Positions 30,827 through 41,681 of a stretch of 64,000 bases of DNA are shown piece after piece. Where the stretch lies: positions 5,489,001-5,553,000 of the forward strand of contig CP079103.1 of the NCBI GenBank assembly GCA_019285755.1. The letters are read 5' to 3'. Source of the stretch: Chitinophaga sp. E66 (GTDB lineage: Bacteria; Bacteroidota; Bacteroidia; Chitinophagales; Chitinophagaceae). The position numbers were made by a program, and so were the translations under genes. Numbering within the stretch: position 1 is the stretch's first letter; every line of letters starts with the position of its first letter. A model generated the notes under the pieces. The model was given only the letters and a program-made list of their open reading frames with translations, was not told where the DNA came from and made no database searches.

Positions 30827-30899
30827 TATTGCAGCAAGAGAGCGAAGCAAGAGTGCGAAGCACGAGATTGACAGTAACCATCACGAACAAGTAACGGTC

Positions 30900-31724
30900 A
30901 TGAGTGAGTTTAGACCCGGACGATTCCAGTATTTACCACTGGTAATCAAGTATTTGTTAATCATCAACGTAGTTGTATGGCTGGCACAGAAGGCATTGCT
31001 CAGCATGTACGGCTTTAGCCTTGCCGACTACCTGGGCCTGCGGTACTGGGGTCGGAATTCTTCCGTCCCCATCAGTTCATCACCCACCTCTTCCTGCACG
31101 ACGACCAGAACTTCCTCCACGTGTTTTCTAACATGTTCGCGTTATGGATGTTCGGCGGGCCGCTAGAAAACCGCTGGGGGCCTAAGCGATTCCTTAATTT
31201 CTACCTGATATGCGGCCTGGGCGCGGCACTTTGCCATGAAGCCGTGCTCACCTACGATAACATGACGCTGGCCAAAGAGGCACAGCGGTTCTATGATCAG
31301 CCCACGCTTGAGAACTTCCGTTTTATCGTCAACAAATACAACCTGGACCGGCTAACCGGCTTCGTGGACGCCTGGCAACGGCTGCCTCCTGACTCCGATG
31401 CGCTGGTATGGCAAACCAAACATTTCGTATCTGGATTCGTGGAACAATATAGAAATGTTCCTACGGTAGGGGCGTCCGGTGCGGTTTTGGAGTGTTGCTG
31501 GCGTTTGGGTACCTGTATCCCAACCAATACTTGTTTATAATACCAATCCCCTTCCCGATTAAAGTAAAATATTTCATCGGAGGATATATATTATTTGAAT
31601 TATTCGTTGGATTCCAGAACAAAGCGGGCGACAACGTGGCGCATTTTGCGCATCTCGGGGCGCGCTTTTCGGTTGGATCCTATTGAAGATATGGGGCGAA
31701 AGAAGCGACCCGCGCAGTTATTGA
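30900..31724 (+). CDS. Rhomboid family intramembrane serine protease (apparent frameshifts)
   Basis: MSEFRPGRFQYLPLVIKYLL starts a multi-helix core. FLHVFSNMFALWMFGGPLEN, PKRFLNFYLICGLGAALCHE, the catalytic VGASGAVFGVLLAFG and the catalytic His motif DNVAHFAHLGGALFGWILLK are all present, so it should be an active protease. A 65-residue insert (QRFYDQPTLENFRFIVNKYN) lies between helices before the catalytic Ser. It ends GERSDPRSY at 31724, about 275 residues. Shifts near 31052, 31486 and 31662. A second, apparently inactive rhomboid follows 38 bases later. Confidence 0.88.
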
Positions 31725-31736
31725 CCTTTAAAATCG

Positions 31737-31744
31737 TATTTTTG
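31737..31744 (+). promoter_or_regulatory. -7 promoter element before second rhomboid gene
   Basis: TATTTTTG matches TAnnTTTG and lies 18 bases before the ATG at 31763, suggesting its own transcript. Confidence 0.4.
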
Positions 31745-31762
31745 CATACAAACACCAGCGCC

Positions 31763-32704
31763 ATGGAAGTAGCAGAAAAGAGCGGACCCCGGGACTGTCC
31801 CTGGGCGAAGAAAAAACATGGTAACCCAGCTCCTGCTAGTGAACATTACCGTTTTTATCCTCCTGTACTTCATCAAGATCATTTTCTTTATGGAAGGGTA
31901 CCAGGAGCCTCACTTCGTACGCGACATTTTGTCGAACACGTTCGTGTCCGCCAACCCCTCCATCCTCCTGACCAAGCCCTGGACATTGCTGACGGCGATG
32001 TTCGCGCACATGGACTTCTGGGATATCTTTAGCAATATGGTCTGGCTGTTCGTATTCGGCACCATCCTTCAGCAGCGAGCGGGTTATAAGCAAATCCCCG
32101 TCGTGTATGTTGTTGGCAGCTTTGCCGGTTACGCGACATATATCGCTGCATTAAACCTGTTACCGGGCGTTTTCCCTCCTGTTACGCCTACTTCGGGGAT
32201 CATGGGCGCACATGCTGGCGTGATGGCGCTGGCCGCCGGCGTAACCTTCCTATCTCCCGGTCTTCGCGTATTTCCGCAGCTCTGGCGGGGCGGGGTGCCC
32301 GTATGGATCTTCTTTGGGATTTTCCTCTTATTGCACCTGGCTTCCGTTTCTGTGGGCGACGGCAGCATTGCCAACCTGGCTTATATGGCCGGAGGGGCCA
32401 TTGCAGGCGCTTTACTGGCAATCGCCTTTAAAAACGGCAGCCACTTTGGCGACCGTATCTTCGACGTTTTCTACAACATCGCGCATATTTTCGATCCAAA
32501 AAAAAGCAGGCGCGCATAGCTGAAACGGCGGCCACATTTCCCGAGCCGCCGGCACGCAGCAATCCACTGCCCTACATCAAGGTAGGCCATGTGCCGGAGC
32601 ATCGCCTTAACGAGATACTCGATAAGATCAACGACCAGGGAATGGAAAGCCTTTCTCCTGAAGACCGTGAGCTTCTCATACGCGCCAGCCGCGATGAACA
32701 GTAA
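31763..32704 (+). CDS. Rhomboid-like pseudoprotease with C-terminal DUF6576-type domain (apparent frameshifts)
   Basis: The membrane core has rhomboid landmarks: AMFAHMDFWDIFSNMVWLFV, QIPVVYVVGSFAGYATYIAA and the glycine-rich helix SGIMGAHAGVMALAAGV. The position that should read GASG is GAHAG, so the catalytic Ser is lost. The helix that should carry His reads IANLAYMAGGAIAGAL, so the second catalytic residue is lost too. The soluble end (YIKVGHVPEHRLNEILDKIN, LSPEDRELLIRAS) is DUF6576-like. About 314 residues, ending SRDEQ at 32704. Shifts near 31785, 31815 and 32500. It probably binds membrane proteins without cutting them, perhaps alongside the active partner upstream. Confidence 0.82.
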
Positions 32705-32770
32705 CAATTTTTACCCGTAATTCCGGGGCTGCTGCTTATATTAGGCTATTTTTTATAGCGCACCCCGCTT

Positions 32771-33835
32771 ATGTTACTCCGCATTTTCCAAATTCTCTCA
32801 ATTATTGCTGCAGCCGGCCTGTTAATTTGCGCCTGGTTGCCGCTCGTAAATCCAGCACATTTCTGGCCCGCGGGATTTGCAGGACTGCTTTTCCCAATGG
32901 TGTGGGTAATCAACGCTATACTTGTACTTTGCTGGCTGCCTTTTCGCCGGAGGCGCTGGTTGATCCCCTTCCTTGCCATTATATTATCGTTGCCCGCGGC
33001 CCACGTATACTGCGGCTTTGGAGGTATTGGAAAGGATATCACCCCTTCCAGCCGATCGTTCAGTATTATGACCTTCAACACCAGTAGCATGGGGCTACAT
33101 GATTACAAGCCAGATACGCCCATCGCCCGTTGCATCGACTCTATTTTCCAGATCGCTTCTCCTGACATCCTCTGCCTCCAGGAGTTTTACACCAATGACC
33201 GCTATGAGCTTGGCGCTTATCTGGATACGGTCCGGAAAAACGGCAATTACCCTGGCACTTTTTCGCTGTTCATTATACCCGGTATACCACCTGGCATGAC
33301 GGAACAGCCATCTTTTCACGTTTCCCGATTCTAGATACGATGCGCATCCCATTTGGAGGCGGTTTCAATAACGATGAAGACTTATTGCGGTTAAGACTGC
33401 TCGTGCATGGCGATACCGTCAGCCTGCTGGTGGCGCATTTCGCTTCTCACCGTCTCAGTCCGTTCGATTATACATCGCCCCGCGGAAAAGTGAAGGGCGT
33501 AATACGTAAAATGATCGGGAGCTTTCCGCTCAGGGCAACTCAGGCGGATATTCTGGCAAGAGAAATCAACCAAACAGAGGGCCCCTGATTGTAGCAGGTG
33601 ACCTCAACGACATTCCTTTGTCTTACACCTATAGAACGGTGCGGGGCGACCGTTTACAGGATGCCTGGCTGAAGCGGGGAACCGGGCTGGGGAGGACTTT
33701 CTCCGCGATCTCCCCACCCTCAGGATCGATTACTTATTCACAGACCGTCAATTTACCGTGGAAGCGGTCGAAATTTACCGCGATAGAAAGTTGCAACATT
33801 TCCCGCTTATGGCGCGTTTATCACTTCGCCGGTGA
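32771..33835 (+). CDS. Membrane-anchored endonuclease/exonuclease/phosphatase-family protein 1 (apparent frameshifts)
   Basis: Three hydrophobic segments open the protein (MLLRIFQILSIIAAAGLLIC, FAGLLFPMVWVINAILVLCW, LIPFLAIILSLPAAHVYCGF). The catalytic domain then has IMTFNTSSMG, DILCLQEFY (metal-binding Glu), LVAHFASHRLSPFD, VAGDLNDIPLSYTYRT and LRIDYLFTD. About 356 residues. Shifts near 33285, 33580 and 33715. The usual final SDHxP is replaced by LQHFPLMARL, which keeps the His but not the Ser-Asp. Members act on DNA, lipids or phosphoesters; the substrate here is unknown. Confidence 0.82.
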
Positions 33836-33961
33836 GTGCGGGACCACCACATAATAAAGAGAATTTACATACGAAACCGGCTGTTCCACAACTTGGCTTT
33901 ACAATAATTAACGTATTGTCAATTAATGATTTAAATTTATAGCAGCCAAACATTTGACCTG

Positions 33962-35080
33962 TTGAAATTTCTAAGACTTTTTACAAAAGGGTTTTTCCTA
34001 ACGGTGAATATCCTCGTTGTGGTGTTTTTTCTCCTGGCCTGCCTGGTTCCCTTCATTTCCCCGGTACGGTTTTGGCCGATCAGTTTCCTGACGCTTGGCT
34101 TTCCTTTCCTGTTAGGGATTCTAGGGCTGTTCCTCATATTCTGGCTCATTTTCCATCCTAAATATGCTTTGATCCCCTGGTTGCAATCCTCCTGGGATGG
34201 AAATCCGTTTCCTCCTTCGTGGCCATCCGCTGGCCGCAGAACTGGGATACGGCAGACCGGCCTGATGGTAGTTTTAACGTCATGAGCTTTAACGTGGCAT
34301 TATTTGGCCTCTATAGCAAAAAAGAACAGTAAACCCGTGCGGGATTCCATCTTCCGGCTCATCGATCGTTTTGAGCCGGATGTGCTGTGCCTGCAGGACT
34401 TCTATACATCAGAAAAGAAGAACGACTTTAATAACCGGGAAGATATCTCGAGAGAGCTGAATATGCCGCACCGTTTCTTTTCGAGCGATTTTAACCGCAA
34501 CGGCACCCAGCATTGGGGAGCATCATCTTCTCCAAATTCCCCATTATCCAATCCGACAAAGTCAAATTATCGGCCGGACCTCTCGGCGAGAGCCTTATTT
34601 ACGCTGACATCGTAAAGAAGAGGATACTATCCGTATCATCAATATGCACCTGGAATCGTTCAGGTTTAACAAGGAAGATTACCAGTCCATCAATAAAGTA
34701 AAAGCCCAGAAAGACACAGGGTTAGTGGCAACCCGGGGCATATTGTACAAAATGCGGGATGCTTATGTACGCCGCAGCCGGCAAGCGGTTATCGTCGCAG
34801 ATTTCATCCGGACCAGCCCACATCCCGTAGTGGTTTGTGGCGATTTTAACGATACCCCTGCCAGTTATACCTACTATACCATCCGTGGCAACCTGAATGA
34901 TGCGTTCCTGCAAAAAGGCAGCGGTATCGGGCGGACGTTTTCCGGCATTTCCCCACATTGCGGATCGATTATATCTTCGCGGATCCCGCGTTTACCGTGC
35001 ATGGCTTCCGCACTATCCCCACGGACCTGAGTGATCACTACCCCGTTATCACCAACCTTCGGCTCGGGGAGGACGAATAG
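33962..35080 (+). CDS. Membrane-anchored endonuclease/exonuclease/phosphatase-family protein 2 (apparent frameshifts)
   Basis: A paralogue of the preceding gene with the same design. Hydrophobic N-terminal helices (TVNILVVVFFLLACLVPFIS, FLTLGFPFLLGILGLFLIFW) are followed by NVMSFNVALFGLY, DVLCLQDFYTSEK (Asp where copy 1 has Glu), INMHLESFRFNKEDY, VVCGDFNDTPASYTYYTIRG and a proper C-terminal DLSDHYPVI. About 372 residues, ending at TAG 35078-35080. No ATG opens the frame; TTG at 33962 is the best start. Shifts near 34185, 34300, 34518, 34625 and 34960. Substrate unknown. Confidence 0.8.
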
Positions 35081-35166
35081 GCTTCATAATATTGTCTTCG
35101 GCTTTTGGCTAAAAAATTCGAAATTAGGGTGATAAAATGCGAAATTCGCCCCTCGAACCTTTTGAT

Positions 35167-36660
35167 ATGTCAGAACAGCTTAAACTACATAATACCCTAA
35201 GCCGACAAAAAGAAGTTTTCACACCCTTGTACCCCGGTCACGTGGGCATGTATGTGTGCGGACCCACCGTTTCGGGAGAGTCTCACCTGGGGCATGCGCG
35301 CCCCTACATTACGTTCGACGTGTTGCAGCGGTACCTGATCCATCTCGGCTACAAAGTTCGCTATGTGCGCAATATTACCGATGCCGGTCACTTTGAGGAA
35401 GAGGGACGTGATGCGGAAGATAAGATCGCAAAAGGTGCGCTTTTGGAAAAACTGGAGCCTATGGAGCTGGTGCAGAAATACACCAATATCTTTCATTGGG
35501 CGATGGAGCGCTTGAACAACCTCCCTCCCAGCATCGAGCCCACAGCCACCGGCCATATTGTGGAACAGATCGAAATGATCAAGAAGATCATCGCCGACGG
35601 GTATGCATACGAAGCCAATGGTTCCGTGTACTTCGACGTCAAGAAATATTCCGAACAACATCATTACGGCATCCTCAGCGGTCGCGTCATCGAAGACCAG
35701 CTGGAGACCACCCGCGATCTGGATAACCAGGACGAGAAGCGGAACAAAGTCGACTTCGCACTTTGGAAAAAGCTCCGCCTGAGCACCTCATGCGCTGGCC
35801 CAGCCCTGGGGCGAAGGCTTTCCCGGATGGCATATCGAGTGCTCCGCCATGAGCAGCAAATATCTCGGTAAGCAATTCGACATCCACGGCGGCGGCATGG
35901 ACCTCCAGTTCCCCACCATGAATGCGAAATAGCCCAAAGCACCGTAGCGCACGGCGATATGATGGCCCGTTACTGGGTTCATAACAATATGATTACCATC
36001 AACGGAAGGAAAATGGGCAAAAGCTACGGCAATGTGATCCGCCTGACGGATCTTTTCGCCGGTACGCACCCGCTGCTGGAGCAAGGCTATAGCCCCATGA
36101 CCATCCGTTTCTTCATCCTGCAGACCCATTACCGCTCCACGCTCGACTTCTCCAATGAAGCCCTGCAGGCGGCCGAAAAAGGGCTTGCACGCCTTTGGTC
36201 GGCCTTCGAAACGCTGCAAAAACTGGAATATTCCGGCAACGGCAGCCCCATCAATGAAGAACTCGATAAACAGGTTCGCGCATTTTGTGAAGACTGCGCC
36301 ACCGCCATGAATGATGACATCAGCACCGCCCGCGTGCTCGCCAACCTCTTTGAACTGGCGCCCGTTATTAATTCACTGCGGGGCGGACAAGTGAAAATGC
36401 ACGAGATCACCGAAGACACCTTTGCGTTGCTTAAAACCACCTGGCACACTTATCTGCTTGATATCCTGGGCCTGCGCTCCGAAGAAACCGCCGACACCGG
36501 CAAGCTCGATGGCGTATTACAGCTCCTGATCGATATCCGGAAAGAAGCCAAAGGCCGCAAAGACTACGCTACCTCAGACAAAATCCGCAACCAGCTGCAG
36601 GCCATCGGCATCCAGCTGAAGGATGAGAAAGACGGTACCGTGTCTTATGCCATCGATTAA
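35167..36660 (+). CDS. cysS: Cysteine-tRNA ligase (two apparent frameshifts)
   Basis: Class I aminoacyl-tRNA synthetase. MSEQLKLHNTLSRQKEVF begins the protein. MYVCGPTVSGESHLGHARPY contains the zinc Cys and the HIGH motif (HLGH). WHIECSAMSSKYLGKQFDIH and FPHHECEIAQS supply the other zinc ligands, and NGRKMGKSYGN is the KMSKS loop. The C-terminal helical domain ends VSYAID. About 498 residues. Shifts near 35775 and 35925. An upstream in-frame ATG at 35137 would add MRNSPLEPFD, but I prefer 35167 by family length. Confidence 0.94.
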
Positions 36661-36669
36661 TCTTTACCC

Positions 36670-37276
36670 ATGACACCGCACGAAGTATATATCCAACATC
36701 TTCGTAAGGATAAAAAACTGCAAAGATCGTCTCCGCCCCGCTGGCCGTGTTGCCGGTGAGGAAAACATCGCCGTAAAGCTGATCGGTTCCATCATGAGCC
36801 AGCAGCTATCCACCCGCGTGGCGGAGGTGATCTATGGCAGGTTCCTGGCGCTTTACGGCGGCAAGGAACCCAAACCCCAACAGATCCTCGATACACCAAC
36901 AGAAACCCTCCGCGCTATAGGTCTCTCCAATGCGAAAGTTTCCTATGTGCATAACGTAGCCCGCTTCGTGATCGAGGAGAAACTAACCGATAGCCGTCTT
37001 CATAAAATGAGCGACGAAGAAGTGATCGCCTATCTCACCCGTATCAAAGGCGTGGGCCGGTGGACAGTCGAAATGTTGCTCATGTTTTACCTCGGCCGGG
37101 AAGATATCTTCTCGCCGGACGATCTCGGAATCCAGCAGGCCATCACCCTTCTCTATAAACTCGACCCTTCCGATAAGAAGCAGCACCGCTTGCGGATGCT
37201 GGAACTTTCCGCAAAATGGGCGCCTTACCGCTCACATGCATGCCGGTATCTCTGGGCCTGGAAAGACGGAGAATAA
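36670..37276 (+). CDS. DNA-3-methyladenine glycosylase, AlkA-like HhH-GPD family (one or two apparent frameshifts)
   Basis: Base-excision repair glycosylase. SIMSQQLSTRVAEVIYGRF and AIGLSNAKVSYVHNVARF lead to the helix-hairpin-helix LTRIKGVGRWTVEMLLMFYL, followed by the catalytic Asp in IFSPDDLGIQQAI. SAKWAPYRSHACRYLWAW ends the fold. About 203 residues, shorter than E. coli AlkA because the N-terminal beta domain is missing; the same holds for many AlkA2-type enzymes. Shifts near 36718 and 36765. It starts nine bases after cysS, so co-transcription is likely. Confidence 0.87.
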
Positions 37277-37288
37277 TTCAATTGAACA

Positions 37289-37923
37289 TCAGGGAATTTG
37301 ATAAGACACGATGTAGGTCGTGTCTGTCGGCGTATCTGCCTGCACAAGCCCGACGCCTTTTGCGTAGTAATTGGTGATCAGCGTTTCAGGTGGGTAAACC
37401 GGGGAATGGAGACTTCCGTTCGTACGCCGATCACGTCTTCGAAGCGCTGTCCGAAAACTGTTTTTGGGGTGCCTTTCTGCATTATGGTATGCGTGAGGGT
37501 GACGTTAACCTGTCCAAACGGCGGAAAATCTACCAGTATGGTTTCCGTCCAGGCGCTGCCGAGGGGAACGGATTCACGGAGGTAAACGGTGCGCAACGGA
37601 TCAGCTGGTGCGCCTGGGATATTCGAGAAGTCAGTGAATTGTTCATAGTCACCATTGCCGCAACGGAAAAGGGCTTTCTCCCCGTATCGTCATCCTGCAA
37701 TACGCGCCAAGTTTCACCATTCAGGACGGAATCGCCTATGGCCTTGAAGGACCATACGAGCGTATCGGCTGAGCCATCGACAATATCATATAAAAACGCG
37801 GCTCCGTTTGAGTACGGTGCATAATCGCAGGTATTACCCTTAAACGGGCTTTCCACGCTTTTTTTCCTTCTTGCAGGCGGTAAAGGCTACTGCTGCCGCA
37901 ACCAATATGAGTCTCGTTTTCAT
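37289..37923 (-). CDS. Lipoprotein of unknown function (apparent frameshifts)
   Basis: MKTRLILVAAAVAFTACKKE is a lipoprotein signal with the Cys at residue 17. Later blocks NGAAFLYDIVDGSADTLVWS, GETWRVLQDDD, VYLRESVPLGSAWTETI and LITNYYAKGVGLVQAD suggest a beta-rich domain repeated in Bacteroidota lipoproteins with DUF-only annotation. About 212 residues, ending YIVSYQIP at 37289. Shifts near 37861, 37675 and 37400. It is transcribed away from the SusC locus. No function can be given. Confidence 0.72.
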
Positions 37924-38084
37924 GAATATGCTGTATCCATACTAAGTTACCGGATATTTTCTGAACTTTATTATGTCCTTTCTACACTTATTTAGAAAAT
38001 ATTTAAAGAAAAACGCAATATCTTACCCTTAGAAATCTGAATCGACACGTACCATTTTTTTGAACAAACCTAACACGCTAATTT

Positions 38085-38282
38085 ATGCGAAGCATTCCAC
38101 GTTCCGGTAAAGCCAAAATTTTGGCTGTGCCGATGTCTTTCAAGAGTCCCTTAGGACTTCGATATACCGCCTGTCCGAAACACTTCTTCTGTCATCCGCC
38201 TTTGTGCGAATCGTATATCCGTGCCCTGTTTGAATCGAAAGGAGAAGTCAGTGAACAATATAACAATACAGTGAAGATCTGA
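38085..38282 (+). pseudogene. Decayed copy 1 of the SusC start
   Basis: A 65-codon frame opens MRSIPRSGKAKILAVPMSF, clearly related to the SusC start MRRIPRYGGAMLMAVLAVF, but no signal-peptide cleavage site or receptor sequence follows. It is most simply a fragment left by tandem duplication. A real short peptide cannot be excluded. Confidence 0.55.
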
Positions 38283-38327
38283 ATCGATAGCCCGAATATT
38301 TTTTGACCCAACCCAACACGTAAAGCT

Positions 38328-38503
38328 ATGTTAAGCATTCCACGTATCGGCAACGCCATGCCCATGGCTGCGCCACTGTCTTTTCAGGAGGCATGTCCGT
38401 CTCCCTCAGTTACCCGACATCTTACAACTGCGCAGGTGACACGCAATATGCGTTGCTGCCGTGCACGGCGAAGATGATGTATACGGTGAACCGCATCGAA
38501 TAG
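38328..38503 (+). pseudogene. Decayed copy 2 of the SusC start
   Basis: Opens MLSIPRIGNAMPMAAPLSF. After adding one base near 38384 it continues SGGMSVSLSYPTSYNCAGD, parallel to SGDMPVSHAQ in the true SusC, then ends at TAG near 38503. It is closer to SusC than copy 1 is and lacks the receptor domains. Confidence 0.55.
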
Positions 38504-38578
38504 CAACAGTTGAACAGTCGAACATCTGAATCGTTACCAGTTACTATTTTCTTGAACCAAATCTAACACGTTACAGTT

Positions 38579-41500
38579 ATGCGAAGAATTCCACGTTATG
38601 GCGGAGCCATGCTCATGGCTGTGCTCGCCGTCTTTTCTGGAGACATGCCCGTCTCCCACGCTCAATCCACCCAACAGGCATCCCAGCTCATTACAGTCAA
38701 AGGCAAGGTCAGAGACGCGAAGAACGTGTCTTTGCCGGGCGTAACGATCGTTGTGAAAGGGACGAATAAGGGAACAGTTACGGACGAAAAAGGGACATTC
38801 TCCCTTCCCGGCGTAGAGCCAAACGCCGTACTGGTCCTCCAGTTCATTGGGTACGAGAACCAGGAGTTCCCGTTACAGGGATCCTCCTCCGTCACCATCA
38901 CCCTCAAAGAGACTGAAAAGCAGCTCGACGAGTACGTGGTAACGGGGTATGGTGTTACCAAGAAAGTCACGAAAACCGGCTCCGTGAGCACGGTTAAAGG
39001 GGACGAAATCAAGCAGGCGCCAACCGTGAACGTTTCCAACGCGCTTGTTGGCCGCGTTTCAGGGCTGATGGCCCTCAACAACAGTGGAGAGCCTGGATAT
39101 GACGGCTCCCGCATCCTCATCCGCGGTCGAAGCACCTTCAACAACTCCGATCCGCTCGTGGTAATAGACGGTATTCCCCGTGATGGCTTTCAGCGGCTGA
39201 ACCCGAACGACATCGAGAACATCTCGGTACTTAAAGATGCCTCCGCCGCGATCTTCGGTTCCCGTGCGGCAAATGGGGTAATCCTCATCACGACCAAACG
39301 CGGTAAAACCGGGAAACCCGTGTTGAGCTACAGCTTCAACCAGGCTTTTACCCAGCCAACCCGTCTGCCGGAAATGGCCGACGCGCCAACCTACGCGCAG
39401 ATCGTGAATGAGATCAACGTTAATAACGGTGGTACGGCCCCATTTACCCAGGAAGATATCCAGAAGTTCTCCTCAGGCTCCGATCCCTGGACACACCCGA
39501 ATACCAATTGGGTGGATGAAGTAGTGAAGCCCCTCAGCAACCAGAACCGCCACGACCTTTCGCTGCGCGGCGGGTCGGATAAGTTCGTGTATTTCCTGTC
39601 GCTCGGCACCCTATTCCAGGATGGTATCTTTAAGGAAAGCGCCACCAAATACCGGCAGCATAATGTCCGCATCAACCTGGACGCTAACGTCAATAAATAC
39701 TTCACTGTTCGCCTCGATGTGGCTGGCCGGCTGGAAGACAGGAACTTCCCGCCCAGGAGCGCTGGTTCAATCTTCCGCGCCCTACTGCGTGGCCGACCTA
39801 CCGAAGCTGCAGTTTGGCCTAACGGACTCCCCGGGCCCGACATCGAGTATGGCGATAACCCCGTGGTAACCAGCACCAATGCCATCGGCTATCAGAAGGA
39901 TAAAACCTATGTACTCAACAGTAACCTCGGCGCCGTCCTGTACATCCCTCAGGTAGAAGGTCTCTTCCTGGACGCAAACTTCGCGCTGGACCAGACATTC
40001 AATTTCAACAAGCGCTTCATCAAACCCTGGACGCTGTATTCCTTTAACGGCTTCGATAGCAACGGCCAGCCGCAGGTATCAGGCTCTAACCGTGGCGTGT
40101 CTGCACCTGAGCTCGAAGAGTGGTTCAACAACGGACAGAATATTACGCTCAACGGTAAGATCAACTACCTGCGCGCATTTGGCAAACACAATGTAGGCGC
40201 CATCTTCGCGATTGAACGGAGCGAGCAGCGTGGCGATGCCGCCTGGCTAAGAAGGAAATATTACCTCTCCAGCACCGTTGACCAGATCAACGCCGGCTCC
40301 AACGACGAAAAAGACAATAGCGGCAGCGGGTTCGAATATGCGCGCCTCAACTATTTCGGCCGTCTCTCCTACAACTTCGCGGAACGCTACCTGTTCGACT
40401 TCAACTGGCGGTACGACGGTTCGCAAAACTTCCCCGAAGGACGGCGCTTTGGCTTCTTCCCGGGCGTTTCCGCCGGGTGGGTAATGAGTAGTGAACCGTT
40501 CTGGAAATCGACATTCGGCAAAACGATGGATTATTTCAAGCTGCGCGCTTCCTACGGACAGATGGGTAATGACCTCATCAACCCGTTCCAGTATGTGCAG
40601 ACGTATAATATCATCGCAAACGGCCCGGTATTCGGCGGAACGCCCAACGGCGCGGTCAACCCATCTACCATCCCCAATCCTTTCATTACCTGGGAACGGT
40701 CTACCAACACCGACCTCGCTGTGGAAACAAAACTGTTTAACGGCCTGATCGGCGTGGAAGCAGAGTTCTTCTTCACCCATCGCAAAGACATCCTCGCGCC
40801 CCGCCAGGCTTCCATCCCGCTATATACCGGCATGACTTTGCCGGATGAAAACATTGGCGAAGTGAAGAATAAGGGTGTGGATATTCACCTGTCTCACAAG
40901 CGTACTGTACGCAAGTTTACATATGAGATCATCGCCAACATATCCCACGCGAAAAACAAGATCGTGAACTGGGACGAAGCGCCCAATACACCCGAATGGC
41001 AAAGAGTTACAGGCAAGCAAATCGGCGCTCCATTGTATTATCGTGCTATTGGCATTTTCCGGGACGACGCGCACGTACAGAGCTATCCCCGTGTAGGCGG
41101 CGCAAGGCCCGGTGATATCATCTTCGAAGACCTCCCCACAAATGATGGCAAAGGCGACGGAGTTATCAACGACCTCGACCGGATGCGTATCGACCGTTCG
41201 GAATACCCGACCTGGAACTATGGCCTTACTTTGGCCGCGAATTACAAAGAATTCGATATCACAATGCTTTGGCAGGGTGCAACTGGCTCCAGCCAGTACA
41301 TCCGTACGGAATCCGGCCTGATCGGCAACTTCCCCATGAAGATCGCCTCCGACCGCTGGACGCCGACCAACACCGACGCTACCATGCCCCGCCCGTATGA
41401 CCGCGACAAGGAATACTGGGTGAGCCGCCCGAACACATTCTGGTTCTGGGATACCGATTATATGCGGTTGAAGACGCTGGAGATTGGTTACACCATTCCT

Positions 41501-41669
41501 GAAAGGCTTCGCAAGCGTGCGGGCATCGAAGACCTGCGGATTTATGTTAGCGGCCAGAACCTCATTACGTTCGACAAGGTGAAGATCTTTGATCCCGAAT
41601 CGCCATCAGGCAGCGGACAATTATCCGCAAACGCGCATCTTCAACGTTGGCCTGAATCTCACCTTATAA
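38579..41669 (+). CDS. SusC/RagA family TonB-linked outer-membrane protein (C-terminal apparent frameshift)
   Basis: Outer-membrane transporter that works with a SusD lid to import glycan fragments or other large nutrients. A signal peptide (to SHAQ) is followed by a carboxypeptidase-regulatory-like domain (VTVKGKVRDA to VTITLKE, residues about 37-115) and a plug domain with ALVGRVSGLMALNNSGEPGY, ILIRGRSTFNNSDPLVVIDG and ISVLKDASAAIFGSRAANGV. The rest is a 22-strand barrel. A shift near 41628 leads to the proper end TRIFNVGLNLTL at 41669, about 1030 residues. SusD follows 12 bases later. No enzyme or sigma/anti-sigma gene accompanies the pair, so the substrate is unknown. Confidence 0.94.
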
Positions 41670-41681
41670 AACCCATGCGTC

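Larger units (their letters stand above)
38039..38600 (+). repeat. Threefold degenerate tandem repeat of the SusC 5' region (unit about 245 bp)
   Basis: Three copies begin at 38039, 38281 and 38528. Each shows TCTGAATCG, a T-rich stretch, GAAC or GACC, a variant of AAnCnAACACG, and then an ATG with a start resembling MRRIPRYGGAM. Copy starts are 242 and 247 bases apart. The third copy runs into the real susC gene; the first two stop in short decayed frames. The repeat therefore duplicates the upstream region plus the signal-peptide codons. Confidence 0.75.

Noticed and set aside
38085..38282. A genuine 65-residue protein gene before susC
   Set aside because: Its start copies the SusC signal region and the rest has no pattern; it is better explained as a decayed repeat copy.
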